From contig CAVXYG010000006.1 in assembly GCA_963766005.1 (NCBI GenBank), positions 1-64,000 of the forward strand: a stretch of 64,000 bases of DNA, written 5' to 3'. A program made the position numbers and the translations under genes. The stretch is from CAVXYG01 sp963766005. Lineage in GTDB: Bacteria > Actinomycetota > Actinomycetes > S36-B12 > GCA-2699445. Below the pieces are notes generated by a model, which did not search any database, was not told the origin of the DNA, and saw only the letters and a program-made list of their open reading frames with translations. Positions 19,244-27,728 of this stretch are shown here, piece after piece (position 1 is the first letter of the stretch; every line of letters begins with the position of its first letter).

Positions 19244-20064
19244 TCAGCTGGTTCGAGGCGGTCGTCCTCGGCATCGTGCAGGGGCTCACCGAGTTCCTCC
19301 CGATCTCCTCCAGCGCCCATCTGCTCATCGTCTCCCAGCTGTTCGGCTGGGAGGATCCGGGCGCAGCCTTCACGGCGGTGACGCAGATCGGTACCGAGAC
19401 TGCGGTGATCATCTACTTCCGCAAGGACATCTGGCGGATCATCACCACCTGGACGAGGTCCTTGGCGCAGCCGGCGCTGCGCTCGGACATCGACGCGCGG
19501 ATGGGCTGGTACGTCATCCTGGGCACGCTCCCGATCGCGATCCTCGGCTTCACCTTCCAGGACTCCATCGAGACGGTGGCCCGCAATCTGTGGCTGGTGG
19601 CGTTCACCCTCATCACCTTCGGCATCATCCTCGGCATCGCCGATCGGATCGGCCGCAAGCGCAAGTCGTTGGACGAGTTGACGCTGCGCGACGGTGTGCT
19701 GTTCGGCATGGCGCAGTCGCTGGCGCTCATCCCCGGCGTGAGCCGGTCGGGGGCAACCATCTCCGGCGGCCTCTTCCTGGGCTACGACAGGGCGGCGGCC
19801 ACCAGGTACGCGTTCCTGCTCGCGATCCCCGCGGTGATGGCCTCGGGGCTGTACGAGGCTACGAAGATCGCCGACCAGGATGCTGTGTCGTGGGGACCGA
19901 CGATCCTGGCCACGATGATCGCCTTCATCGTCGGCTACCTCGTCATCGCGTGGCTGATCCGCTACATCACCACGAACTCGTACCTGCCCTTCGTGATCTA
20001 CCGCATCGGCCTCGGGGCCGTGATCCTCGTGCTGTTGTCGACCGGCGTTCTCACCAGCATCTGA
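19240..20064 (+). CDS. uppP: Undecaprenyl-diphosphatase (BacA/UppP)
   Basis: An integral membrane phosphatase that recycles undecaprenyl pyrophosphate to the monophosphate carrier used for peptidoglycan and other wall polymers. The 274-residue product has both family signatures: GIVQGLTEFLPISSSAHL near the N-terminus and ALIPGVSRSGATISGGLFLG in the second half, which hold the catalytic Glu, Ser and Arg. It has eight hydrophobic segments. Start GTG at 19240 overlaps the F420 gene. Such enzymes also confer bacitracin tolerance. The gene order uppP then phosphatase, DUF3090, SCO1664-like, mshC is conserved in actinobacteria, here with corA inserted on the opposite strand. Confidence 0.97.
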   Translation: MISWFEAVVLGIVQGLTEFLPISSSAHLLIVSQLFGWEDPGAAFTAVTQIGTETAVIIYFRKDIWRIITTWTRSLAQPALRSDIDARMGWYVILGTLPIAILGFTFQDSIETVARNLWLVAFTLITFGIILGIADRIGRKRKSLDELTLRDGVLFGMAQSLALIPGVSRSGATISGGLFLGYDRAAATRYAFLLAIPAVMASGLYEATKIADQDAVSWGPTILATMIAFIVGYLVIAWLIRYITTNSYLPFVIYRIGLGAVILVLLSTGVLTSI

Positions 20065-20203
20065 GGCCGCCGGGTCCGGTCCGCGCTGGAGGCCGCCGGG
20101 TCCGGTCCGCGCTGGAGGCCGCCGGGTCCGGCCCGCGCTGGAGCCGCCGGGTCCGGCCCGCGCTGGACGCCGCCGGGTCCGGCCCGCGCTGGAGGCCGCC
20201 GGC
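20063..20203. repeat. 26-base tandem repeat between convergent uppP and corA
   Basis: Five copies of a 26-base unit with core GCCGCCGGGTCCGG (20063, 20089, 20115, 20141, 20166; the fourth is 25 bases) and a 12-base partial copy. The array fills the whole space between the two stop codons and overlaps both. Copies 1-2 carry GGTCCG where copies 3-5 carry GGCCCG. Confidence 0.95.
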
Positions 20204-21315
20204 TACAACCAGCCGGACCGCTTGAACAGCCGGTAGAGCCCGAGGCAAATCGCGCCCATGAGCGCGATCGCGAACGGATAGCCCCACACCTCGTCGAGTT
20301 CGGGCATGTAGGCGAAGTTCATGCCGTAGACGCCGGCGATGAGCGTCGGCACCGCGGCCAGGGCGACGTAGGCGCTGATGCGGCGCATGTCCGCGTTCTG
20401 CTGCAGATCCTGCCGCGCGGTGGAGGCCATGAGCATCGTCATGAGCAACTGGTCGTAGTTGTCGCCGTACTCGACGGCCCGTATCAGGTGGTCGGCCACG
20501 TCGCGGTAGTACGCCTCCATGCGGTCGCCGATCTCCGGCACCAGCCCGCGGGTGACCTGCCCGGCGATCGCCGACAGCGGTCCCACGGCACGCCGCAGCT
20601 CCAGGTTCTCCCTCTTCAACCGGTAGATGGCCGCAGCGTCGTCCGTGCGCTCCGGGGAGAACACCCGCTCCTCGATCTCCTCGATGTCGCGGGCGATCTC
20701 CGCTGCCACCGCGAGGTACTCGTCGACGACGACGTCGAGCAGCGCATACAGCCCGCCCGATGCTCCCTGCTTGCGCAACCGGGGCTCGCGGGCGAAGCGC
20801 GCCAGTACCGCGGCGGCAAGGTCGTAGCGGTCGTGGGCGATGGTCACCAGGTAGCCCGGCCCGGCGAAGGCGCTCACCTGATGGGTCTCGATGTCGCTGG
20901 TCGCTTCGATGTAGGTCAGCGACTTCAGGACCAGGAACGCGTCGGGTTGCGCGCGCTCGACCTTCGGCCGCTGCCGAGCCGACAGGGCATCCTCCAACTG
21001 CAGCGAGGGCAAGCCGAACACATCGCCGACCATCGCCATTTCGGCCTGGGTCGGCTCCACGATGTCCACCCACAGGTAGGCCGGCGCCCCGTCCCGGCGA
21101 GCTGCGCGGGCTCGGCTGAACAGCTCCGACAACTCGCCGCGGTGCCCCACGCGGTCCATCGGCAGATGTTCCGGTGCGTCCCCGGCCGGCTGGATCGGAG
21201 CCGGCTGTGGGGTACGAGGTCCGGCGCCCGCGGACGACCGCTGCCCGGCCGTCGCGGACAGCGCGATCCGTCCGCCCTCGAACAACCAGACGCCGGTGAT
21301 CACGAACATCATCAT
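20203..21315 (-). CDS. corA: CorA-type magnesium/cobalt transporter
   Basis: The 370-residue protein has the CorA layout: a large soluble N-terminal domain, a long helical stretch (AAEIARDIEEIEERVFSPE), then two C-terminal membrane helices separated by the signature loop YGMNF and an acidic periplasmic MPELDEVW. It forms a pentameric channel for Mg2+ or related divalent ions. Three successive ATG codons (21315, 21312, 21309) could serve as start; an upstream ATG at 21375 would overlap the divergent phosphatase gene. The N-terminal 50 residues are Ala/Gly/Pro-rich and family-atypical. Confidence 0.92.
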   Translation of the reverse strand: MMMFVITGVWLFEGGRIALSATAGQRSSAGAGPRTPQPAPIQPAGDAPEHLPMDRVGHRGELSELFSRARAARRDGAPAYLWVDIVEPTQAEMAMVGDVFGLPSLQLEDALSARQRPKVERAQPDAFLVLKSLTYIEATSDIETHQVSAFAGPGYLVTIAHDRYDLAAAVLARFAREPRLRKQGASGGLYALLDVVVDEYLAVAAEIARDIEEIEERVFSPERTDDAAAIYRLKRENLELRRAVGPLSAIAGQVTRGLVPEIGDRMEAYYRDVADHLIRAVEYGDNYDQLLMTMLMASTARQDLQQNADMRRISAYVALAAVPTLIAGVYGMNFAYMPELDEVWGYPFAIALMGAICLGLYRLFKRSGWL

Positions 21316-21338
21316 GGCGTCCGACGTACGCTGGTGGG

Positions 21339-22010
21339 GTGACAACGGTCCTCCTGGTGCGCCATGGGCGGACATCGGCCAATGCGGCCGGGGTCCTCGC
21401 GGGCTGGACCCCGGGCATCCATCTGGACGAGACCGGCCGGGAGCAGACCAAGGCCCTGGCGCAGCGGTTGGCCAGGCTCCACCTCGACGGATTCGTCACC
21501 AGTCCGCTGGAGCGCTGCCGCGAGACCGCGGAGATCCTCGGGGCCGCGCACCGGAGCAACACCCGGTTGAACAGCGATCTCGATCTCGCCGAATGCCGCT
21601 ACGGCGAATGGACCGGCCGACCGCTGGCGGAGCTGCGACGGGAGCCGCTGTGGCGCTCCGTGGAGCAGGTGCCCAGCAGCGTCACCTTCCCCAACGGCGA
21701 GTCCCTGGCGGCGATGCAGGCCCGGGCGCTGCAGGCGATGCGCCGCTGGAACGCGCGCTACGGCGACCACGGCATCTATTTGGCGGTGACCCACGGCGAT
21801 GTCATCAAGGCGATCCTCGCCGACGCCCTGGGGATGCACCTGGACATGTTTCAGCGCATCGCGGTGGAGCCGTGCTCGATCAGCGCCATCCGCTACACCG
21901 AGCAGCGGCCGCTGGTCCTGCGGCTGAACGACGTCGGCGGCGACCTCACCGGTCTCGGCCGCAGCGTCGACGACGAGGCAGCCCACCTCGGTGGCGGCGA
22001 CGTCCGCTGA
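21339..22010 (+). CDS. Histidine phosphatase, MSMEG_4193 family
   Basis: A 223-residue phosphoglycerate-mutase-like phosphatase. The phosphohistidine motif LVRHGRTSAN lies at residues 6-15, the second catalytic region at TSPLERCRETAEIL, and the second His in AVTHGDVIKAIL. Its place between uppP and the DUF3090 gene matches the conserved actinobacterial locus. The substrate is not established. GTG start at 21339. Confidence 0.93.
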   Translation: MTTVLLVRHGRTSANAAGVLAGWTPGIHLDETGREQTKALAQRLARLHLDGFVTSPLERCRETAEILGAAHRSNTRLNSDLDLAECRYGEWTGRPLAELRREPLWRSVEQVPSSVTFPNGESLAAMQARALQAMRRWNARYGDHGIYLAVTHGDVIKAILADALGMHLDMFQRIAVEPCSISAIRYTEQRPLVLRLNDVGGDLTGLGRSVDDEAAHLGGGDVR

Positions 22011-22093
22011 AGCCCTGCCGACGGGGTGGTCACCAGACCGGGCGGGAGGTCCGTTGACGGCTGCGCCGCCGTGGCGGCGGTAGGGTCGTGGGC

Positions 22094-22651
22094 ATGGCCA
22101 GACGCGTGATCGTGCACGATCCGCCCGATCGATTCGTCGCCGGAACGGTGGGACCGCCGGGGGAGCGCACCTTCTTCCTGCAGGCAGTCTCCGGGGAACT
22201 CGCGCACGCGGTCGTGCTGGAGAAGGAACAGGTGCGGCTGCTGGCCGAGCGGATGATCGAGATCCTCGACGAGACCATGGCCTCCGGCCTCGGCGCCGAC
22301 ATCCCGGCGACATCCCCGACCGGCATGGCCGAGCTGCAGGTGCTGCAGCCGCCCCTGGATACCGAGTTCCGTGCCGCGGCGCTCGCGCTGGGCTGGAACC
22401 AGGCCACGCACCGGCTCGTGGTGGAGGCCCATGCCGGCCTCGGCGAGGACGACGAGGTCCCGGATCTGGAGTCCGACCTGCCAGACGGGCCGGACGTGCT
22501 GCGGGTGCGGTTGACGGGGACTGGTGCGCGCGTGTTCGCCGAGCACGCCCGCACGATCGTGGCCGCCGGTCGGCCCGAGTGTCCGTTCTGCCACTTGCCG
22601 CTCGGCCCGGACGGGCACGTCTGCCCGCGGGCGAACGGGTACCGCCGTTGA
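22094..22651 (+). CDS. DUF3090 protein
   Basis: A 185-residue conserved actinobacterial protein of unknown function. Family features are the N-terminal VIVHDPPDRFVAGTVGPPGERTFF region and the C-terminal cysteine cluster CPFCHLPLGPDGHVC, which could bind zinc. The ATG at 22094 is preferred; a GTG at 22088 adds two residues. Its stop overlaps the TTG start of the next gene, so they are likely coupled. Confidence 0.92.
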   Translation: MARRVIVHDPPDRFVAGTVGPPGERTFFLQAVSGELAHAVVLEKEQVRLLAERMIEILDETMASGLGADIPATSPTGMAELQVLQPPLDTEFRAAALALGWNQATHRLVVEAHAGLGEDDEVPDLESDLPDGPDVLRVRLTGTGARVFAEHARTIVAAGRPECPFCHLPLGPDGHVCPRANGYRR

Positions 22652-23418
22652 GCGCAGCCCCGCCCGTGGAGGTCCAGCTGCGCGAGGAGGAGCTGCGCAT
22701 CGAGGGCAGGTTCGCCGACGCCTCCAACCTGACCCTGCTGGCCCGGACGGGGAGCGGGCTGCAGTGCGTCTACAAGCCGACGCGGGGCGAGCGGCCGTTG
22801 TGGGACTTCCCGTCAGGCACGTTGGCGGCGCGGGAGGTGGCGACGTACGCCCTGGCCCGCGCGGTGGGCTGGGACGTCGTCCCCGAGTCCGTGCTGCGCG
22901 AAGACGGGCCGCTCGGTCCCGGTGTCTGCCAGCGGTATGTCGATCCAGCCGGGGCGCCCGGCGTGATGCTCGTCGCGGCTGCCGATGCCCCCGAGGGCTG
23001 GTGCACTAGCGCCTCCGGACTCGCCGAGGACGGCACGGAGGCCCTAGTGGTTCACGCCGACACGCCCCAGCTGCAGCAACTGGCGCTGCTGGATGTCATC
23101 GCCAACAACGCTGACCGCAAGGGAGGCCACCTGCTCACCGACGCCGGCGGGCGGGTGTGGGGGATCGACCACGGATTGACGTTCAACGCTGAGGACAAGC
23201 TGCGCACGGTGCTGTGGGGGTTCGCTGGGCGGCCGGTTCCCGCGGCGCTCCTCGCAGATCTGCAGCGCCTGCTCGCGGGCGGGCTCGAGGGTCCCGGACA
23301 GCACCTCTCCCTGGTCGAGGCCGACGCTGCGCGGGCTCGGCTTGCATCCCTGGTTCGCCACGCACGATTCCCGCAGCCCCAGCCCGGGTGGCCGCGGCTG
23401 CCGTGGCCGCCGATGTAA
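22648..23418 (+). CDS. SCO1664-family protein, kinase-like fold
   Basis: A 256-residue protein of the actinobacterial SCO1664 family. It has features of PI3/PI4-kinase-like or HipA-like folds: CVYKPTRGERPLWDFPSG with a candidate ATP lysine, LLDVIANNADRKGGHLL as catalytic loop (D-x3-N-x-D-R), and GIDHGLTFN as metal motif. The biochemical role is not known. I take the TTG at 22648, which overlaps the DUF3090 stop (TTGA); a GTG at 22579 would overlap by 73 bases. Confidence 0.88.
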   Translation: MSAAPPVEVQLREEELRIEGRFADASNLTLLARTGSGLQCVYKPTRGERPLWDFPSGTLAAREVATYALARAVGWDVVPESVLREDGPLGPGVCQRYVDPAGAPGVMLVAAADAPEGWCTSASGLAEDGTEALVVHADTPQLQQLALLDVIANNADRKGGHLLTDAGGRVWGIDHGLTFNAEDKLRTVLWGFAGRPVPAALLADLQRLLAGGLEGPGQHLSLVEADAARARLASLVRHARFPQPQPGWPRLPWPPM

Positions 23419-23422
23419 GCCG

Positions 23423-23602
23423 TCAGACCTTCTGCTTGGACATGGCGACGACGACGGTGGCGACCAGGCCGATCAGGGGGAAGAAGAACCCCAGCAGGGG
23501 CCAGCCCAGCCGGTTCATCCCGTTGCGCTCGGCGAGGAAGAAGCACAGGCCTGCGCTGGCGAGGGCCACGGCGAGCCCGACGATCCAGGAGAGGAAGTCC
23601 AT
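23423..23602 (-). CDS. Small two-helix membrane protein (59 aa)
   Basis: A complete 59-residue frame reads MDFLSWIVGLAVALASAG, a short loop FFLAERNGMNRLGW, then a second hydrophobic helix (PLLGFFFPLIGLVATVVVA) and a basic tail MSKQKV. The composition is clearly that of a membrane protein and no other gene covers the interval. It ends four bases beyond the stop of the convergent SCO1664 gene. Function unknown. Confidence 0.75.
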   Translation of the reverse strand: MDFLSWIVGLAVALASAGLCFFLAERNGMNRLGWPLLGFFFPLIGLVATVVVAMSKQKV

Positions 23603-23712
23603 GGTCCCAGACTATCGGCGGTCGGGATATCCGGCCGGGAGCCGGCGCGGGCGGGGCACGCTGCGCGGCCTCGACCGGGGGCACTGTGCGTGTGCGCAAC
23701 TAGTGTGGTCAC

Positions 23713-25083
23713 ATGCATGCGTGGGACGGCCCTGAGGTGCCCCGACTCCCCGGCCGCGGTCGGGGATTGCGGCTCTACGACACGGCGACCGACGAGGTCC
23801 GTCCCACTGCGCCCGGGACGCCGGCACGGATGTACGTCTGCGGCATCACGCCCTACGACGCCACCCACATCGGCCACGCCATGACCTACGTCACCTTCGA
23901 CCTGCTGTACCGGGTGTGGCTGGACGACGGCCACACCGTGCACTACGTGCAGAACGTCACCGATATCGACGAGCCGCTGCTGGAGCGCGCGGTGGCCACC
24001 GGCCAGGACTGGCGTGCGATCGCGGAGCGGGAGACCGCGCTGTTCCGCCGGGACATGACCGAGCTTCGCGTGCTGCCGCCGCAGGACTACATCGGCGCGG
24101 TGGAGGCGATGTCGCTCATCTGTGCCGAGGTCGCACGTCTGCGGGATCGCGAGGCGACGTACTTCGTTGGCGGCGACCTGTACTTCGACCTGTCCTCGGA
24201 CCCCACATTCGGCGCCGTCTCCGGTCTCGACCGCCACACCATGGCGGCCCTCGTGGGGGAGCGCGGCGGTGATCCGGATCGTCCCGGCAAGCGGGATCCC
24301 CTGGACCCGGTGCTGTGGCAGGCGGCCCGGCCCGACGAACCGGCCTGGGACACCGAACTCGGCCACGGCCGGCCCGGCTGGCACATCGAGTGCGTCGCCA
24401 TCGCCCAGCACTACCTCGGCGTCACCTTCGACGTCCAGGGCGGCGGCCGGGACCTGGCGTTCCCGCACCACGAGATGGGCGCCAGCCAGGGACAGGTGAT
24501 CGCCGACGGCCGGCGCTTCGCCCGGCACTACGCCCACGTGGGGATGGTCGGCCTCGACGGGGAGAAGATGAGCAAGTCGCGCGGCAACCTCGTCTTCGTG
24601 CGCGCCCTGCTGGACGACGGCGTCCCGGCGTCTGTCGTCCGACTGGCGCTGCTCGCGCATCACTATCGCGGCGATTGGGAATGGACCGACGGCGACCTCG
24701 CCGAAGCTCGGGCGAGGTACGACCTCTGGCAGCGGGGCCGAGCGGTCGGGGCGGGTCCCGGTGCGCAGGGGTTGCTGGAGCGGATGCGAGAGCGGCTCAG
24801 CGACGACCTCGACGCCCCCGCGGCGCTGCGGGCGGTGGACGTCTGGGCCGAGGACGCAGTCGCCGGCAGGGGCCGCGATCGGGAAGCCCCCGAGCAGGTG
24901 CGGCGCATCGTCGACGCACTTCTGGGAGTCGAAATTCCCGGGGTGACGGGGGCCATATCCGTCTGGTCGGGGGGCGCGGCGAGGTTCCGTAGCCTAGAGG
25001 TATGGAATATGTCGCCGACGCGGTCCTGGTTCTGCACTTCATCGGCCTGGCAGCCCTGCTGGGATCATTCCTCGTGCAGATGA
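23713..25083 (+). CDS. mshC: Mycothiol ligase MshC (cysteine:GlcN-Ins ligase)
   Basis: MshC is the cysteinyl-tRNA-synthetase-like enzyme that joins cysteine to GlcN-inositol in mycothiol synthesis, using ATP. The zinc Cys lies in YVCGITPYDATHIGHA (Cys 43, HIGH 52-55), the remaining zinc ligands in GWHIECVAIAQHYLG and PHHEMGASQ, and KMSKS is at about 285-289. The family normally ends near residue 410, soon after VDALLGVEI. Here the frame stays open for about 45 more residues and overlaps the next gene by 82 bases. That tail looks like a shadow, so the normal stop may have been lost by mutation or error near 24940-25000. Confidence 0.95.
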   Translation: MHAWDGPEVPRLPGRGRGLRLYDTATDEVRPTAPGTPARMYVCGITPYDATHIGHAMTYVTFDLLYRVWLDDGHTVHYVQNVTDIDEPLLERAVATGQDWRAIAERETALFRRDMTELRVLPPQDYIGAVEAMSLICAEVARLRDREATYFVGGDLYFDLSSDPTFGAVSGLDRHTMAALVGERGGDPDRPGKRDPLDPVLWQAARPDEPAWDTELGHGRPGWHIECVAIAQHYLGVTFDVQGGGRDLAFPHHEMGASQGQVIADGRRFARHYAHVGMVGLDGEKMSKSRGNLVFVRALLDDGVPASVVRLALLAHHYRGDWEWTDGDLAEARARYDLWQRGRAVGAGPGAQGLLERMRERLSDDLDAPAALRAVDVWAEDAVAGRGRDREAPEQVRRIVDALLGVEIPGVTGAISVWSGGAARFRSLEVWNMSPTRSWFCTSSAWQPCWDHSSCR

Positions 25084-25340
25084 AGCCGCCTCGCCGGGTC
25101 ACTGCGGGTTTCCTCCACGGGGCGACCACCATGCTCGTCACCGGCGTGGCGCTGGTGGGCCTGGCCTATGCGCAGGACTACGAGCCGGATAACGCCAAGA
25201 TCACCGCCAAGTTCGCCGTGCTGCTGGTGATCTTCGCTCTCGTGCTCGCCAATCGAAAGAAGGACGAGATCAGCACCGGTGTCTGGGGGGCGATCGGCGG
25301 CCTGTCGATCCTCAACATCGTGCTCGCCGTCTTCTGGTAG
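25002..25340 (+). CDS. Small integral membrane protein, unknown function
   Basis: A 112-residue protein with four hydrophobic segments: DAVLVLHFIGLAALLGSFLV, ATTMLVTGVALVGLAYA, FAVLLVIFALVLA and WGAIGGLSILNIVLAVFW. Positive residues (KPPRR, NRKKDE) lie in the loops. The gene is plausible on its own because the frame codes a coherent membrane protein, whereas the overlapping mshC tail does not. I do not recognise the family beyond a conserved actinobacterial membrane protein. Confidence 0.8.
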   Translation: MEYVADAVLVLHFIGLAALLGSFLVQMKPPRRVTAGFLHGATTMLVTGVALVGLAYAQDYEPDNAKITAKFAVLLVIFALVLANRKKDEISTGVWGAIGGLSILNIVLAVFW

Positions 25341-25411
25341 ACGGCCTCCCCTGTCGTGCTGCGAAGATGGCCCCGACCGCGATCGGCGGGATGCTGCAAT
25401 CGGAGGCGGAC

Positions 25412-26635
25412 ATGGAGATCGACAGGATCGTGATCGTCGGGGCCGGCGCTGCCGGGCTGAAGGCGGCGCAGACGCTGCGCGACGAGGGGTATCGAGGCTC
25501 GCTGACGCTGGTCGGCGACGACCCGGAGCGGCCCTACCAGCGTCCTCCGCTGTCCAAGGGCTACCTGATGGGGGATGAGGAGCGCGACAGCGTGTTCTTC
25601 GAGTCCCCGGACTGGTTCGCCGAGCATGACGTCGAACTGCGCACGGGGACGTCCGTGGCTGCCCTGGAGCCAGAGTCCGGCGAGGTCGTCCTGAGCGATG
25701 GTGGACGTCTGGCCTACGACCGGCTGCTGCTGGCCACCGGCTCGCGAGCCAGAGTCCCGCAGATGGACGGCGCCTCGCTGCCGGGTGCGCTCACATTGCG
25801 GACGTTGGACGACGCCGATGCCCTGCAGTCGCTGCTTCCGACGGCCGAGCGTCTCGTCATCGTGGGCGGCGGCTGGATCGGACTGGAGGTTGCCGCCGCT
25901 GCCCGTGCGGCCGGTGTCGAGGTGACCGTGCTGGAGAGCGCGGAGCTGCCGCTGCTGGGGGTTCTGGGGCCTCGCGTTGCGCAGATCTTCGCCGACCTGC
26001 ATCGCAAGCACGGCGTGGACCTGCGCTGCGGCGTGCAGGTGCGCAGCATCCTGGGTTCCGCCGACGGGGTGTCGAGCGTCGAACTCGCCGATGGCACCGT
26101 CATCGGTGCCGACCTCGTGGTGCTGGCCGTCGGTGCCGTCCCAAACACGAGGCTCGCCGAAGCGGCCGGGCTCGACGTCGACGGCGGCATCGTCGCCGAC
26201 GAGACGCTGCGGACCAGCGATCCGCGGATCTGGGCCGCCGGTGACGTGGCGGCCGCCTGGCACCCCGTACTGCAGCAGCGACTCCGCGTGGAGCACATCG
26301 AGAACGCATTGGCGCAGGGACCCGCCGCCGCGCGCGCGATGCTCGGATCGCGGACACCGTACGATACGTTGCCGCTGTTCTACACCGACCAGTACGAGCT
26401 GGGGATGGAGTACATCGGCCACGTGCCGCCTGGATCGGACGTCGATGTCGTATTGCGCGGAGACGTGGACGGGCTGGAGTTCATGGCGTTCTGGCTCTCC
26501 GAGGGCGTGGTGCTCGCCGGGATGCACGTCAACCTCTGGGATGCCACCGACGAGATCCGCGATCTGGTCACCTCGCGGCGGGTGGTGGACACGACGCGCC
26601 TCGCAGACGCGGCGGTGCCGCTCTCGCAGGTCTGA
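25412..26635 (+). CDS. FAD-dependent ferredoxin reductase-like oxidoreductase
   Basis: The 407-residue protein is a pyridine nucleotide:disulfide-fold flavoprotein of the rhodocoxin/putidaredoxin reductase type, which passes electrons from NAD(P)H to a ferredoxin. Visible are the FAD motif VIVGAGAAGLKAAQTL, the RPYQRPPLSKGYL segment typical of the class, the NAD(P)H motif VIVGGGWIGLEVAAAAR, the second FAD motif IWAAGDVAAAW and a C-terminal reductase_C domain. GGAGG at 25402-25406 supports the ATG at 25412. No ferredoxin or P450 gene is nearby, so the partner is unknown. Confidence 0.92.
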   Translation: MEIDRIVIVGAGAAGLKAAQTLRDEGYRGSLTLVGDDPERPYQRPPLSKGYLMGDEERDSVFFESPDWFAEHDVELRTGTSVAALEPESGEVVLSDGGRLAYDRLLLATGSRARVPQMDGASLPGALTLRTLDDADALQSLLPTAERLVIVGGGWIGLEVAAAARAAGVEVTVLESAELPLLGVLGPRVAQIFADLHRKHGVDLRCGVQVRSILGSADGVSSVELADGTVIGADLVVLAVGAVPNTRLAEAAGLDVDGGIVADETLRTSDPRIWAAGDVAAAWHPVLQQRLRVEHIENALAQGPAAARAMLGSRTPYDTLPLFYTDQYELGMEYIGHVPPGSDVDVVLRGDVDGLEFMAFWLSEGVVLAGMHVNLWDATDEIRDLVTSRRVVDTTRLADAAVPLSQV

Positions 26636-26650
26636 GCCGGGGGAGTTGGC

Positions 26651-26737
26651 TGCCGGGAAGCCTCACATCGATCGCAGTGCCCGGGTGCCTGCGCGGGCGT
26701 TGCCGGGGCAGTGCGATCCACATGAGGCTTCCCGGCA
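26651..26737. repeat. Palindromic element, copy 1 (5' of nuclease-like gene)
   Basis: An 87-base inverted repeat. Outer arms TGCCGGGAAGCCTCA (26651-26665) and its exact complement (26723-26737) are perfect over 15 bases. A mismatched block of 4 follows, then GATCGCA pairs with its complement, one mismatch, and TGCCC pairs with GGGCA. The loop is about 20 bases. Related elements of the same length lie at 27720-27807 and 45031-45118. It fills the gap between the flavoprotein stop and the nuclease-like gene start. Confidence 0.9.
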
Positions 26738-26792
26738 CACAGCTGTCTCAGCGGTGTGCCACCGCCCGCTGCGACTGCGGCACGATGGCGCG

Positions 26793-27728
26793 ATGTCAGG
26801 CGGACTTGAGCAGTTGATCGCGGAGCGAAACGGCGTCGTGCTGCGCTCGGAGTTGTACGGCTTGGGCATTGGGCCGCGCGACCTCTACCGGCAAGTCCGC
26901 GCAGGTGAGTGGGTGGCGTCTGGGCGAGCGGTGCTCGTCCATCACACCGCGCAACAGGGCCTGCTCACCCAATCGCTGGTGGCCGCCCGCCGGAATCCGG
27001 ACGCTGTACTCACCGGCGCCTCCGCCTGCCTCCTGCGCCCCCATCCCGCCTGGTCGGGGCGGAACTTCCGCTCCGGCAGAGCGGTGATCATCGCGCCGCC
27101 CTGGCGCCGGGGACCGTGGGTCACGGTGCGGCACCCCGGGGCGGAGCATGGCGCGGTCGGCGGAATAGCAGTGGCCGACCACCACACTGCCCTGGTCGAT
27201 GCGCTGCGGGTGCTCGCCTGGCCCGATGCCGCGGCGATCGCCGGCGCGGCGAACCGGCACGGGGTCACCTCGCAGGAGAGGCTCGCGGCCTCGGCCGCCC
27301 TGCTGAAGGGATCCCCTGGAGCATCCCAGTTGCGGACCCTGGCGCGCGCCATGGCCAAGGGTGCCGAATCGGGGCCGGAGATCGACTTGCAGCTCGCCTT
27401 GCAGAGAGCCAACATCCGCTCGTGGGTCGGGAATCCCACGGTCGTCATCGATGGCCGCCGGTACCGCCCCGATATCGCGTTCCTCGCTGAGCGCGTGGCC
27501 ATCGAGTACGACGGTGTGGAGGAGCATTCGGCCACCGCGTCCTTCCACTCTGACCGCAAGCGCGACGTCAAGTTCCAGCTGGTTCGCGGCTGGCTCGTCC
27601 TGCGCCTGACCAGTGCCACGCTGTATGACCCACGGGAACTCGATGGATTCCTCGCCGACCTCCGTGCGGGCTTGCGACGGCGCCGTGCTGCTGCCCCGCG
27701 GGCGGGCGATCGCGCTCCTCGCCGGTAG
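26793..27728 (+). CDS. Winged-helix (AbiEi-like) plus DUF559-type nuclease-domain protein
   Basis: The 311-residue protein starts with an AbiEi-like regulatory helical domain (RNGVVLRSELYGLGIGPRDLYRQVRAGEW, about residues 10-45). It ends with a PD-(D/E)XK-like domain of the Vsr/DUF559 type, where YRPDIAFLAERVAIEYDG supplies the Asp and Glu and DRKRDVKFQLVRGWLVLRLT the later Lys/Gln strand. Such proteins are common in actinobacteria and their role is unproven. No AbiEii partner is adjacent, so it is not a standard toxin-antitoxin pair. Matching palindromic elements lie on both sides, and the second begins within the last codons of the gene. Confidence 0.82.
   Translation: MSGGLEQLIAERNGVVLRSELYGLGIGPRDLYRQVRAGEWVASGRAVLVHHTAQQGLLTQSLVAARRNPDAVLTGASACLLRPHPAWSGRNFRSGRAVIIAPPWRRGPWVTVRHPGAEHGAVGGIAVADHHTALVDALRVLAWPDAAAIAGAANRHGVTSQERLAASAALLKGSPGASQLRTLARAMAKGAESGPEIDLQLALQRANIRSWVGNPTVVIDGRRYRPDIAFLAERVAIEYDGVEEHSATASFHSDRKRDVKFQLVRGWLVLRLTSATLYDPRELDGFLADLRAGLRRRRAAAPRAGDRAPRR

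Noticed and set aside
26793..27728. Type IV toxin-antitoxin (AbiEi/AbiEii) locus
   Set aside because: Only the AbiEi-like part is present; no nucleotidyltransferase toxin gene is adjacent.
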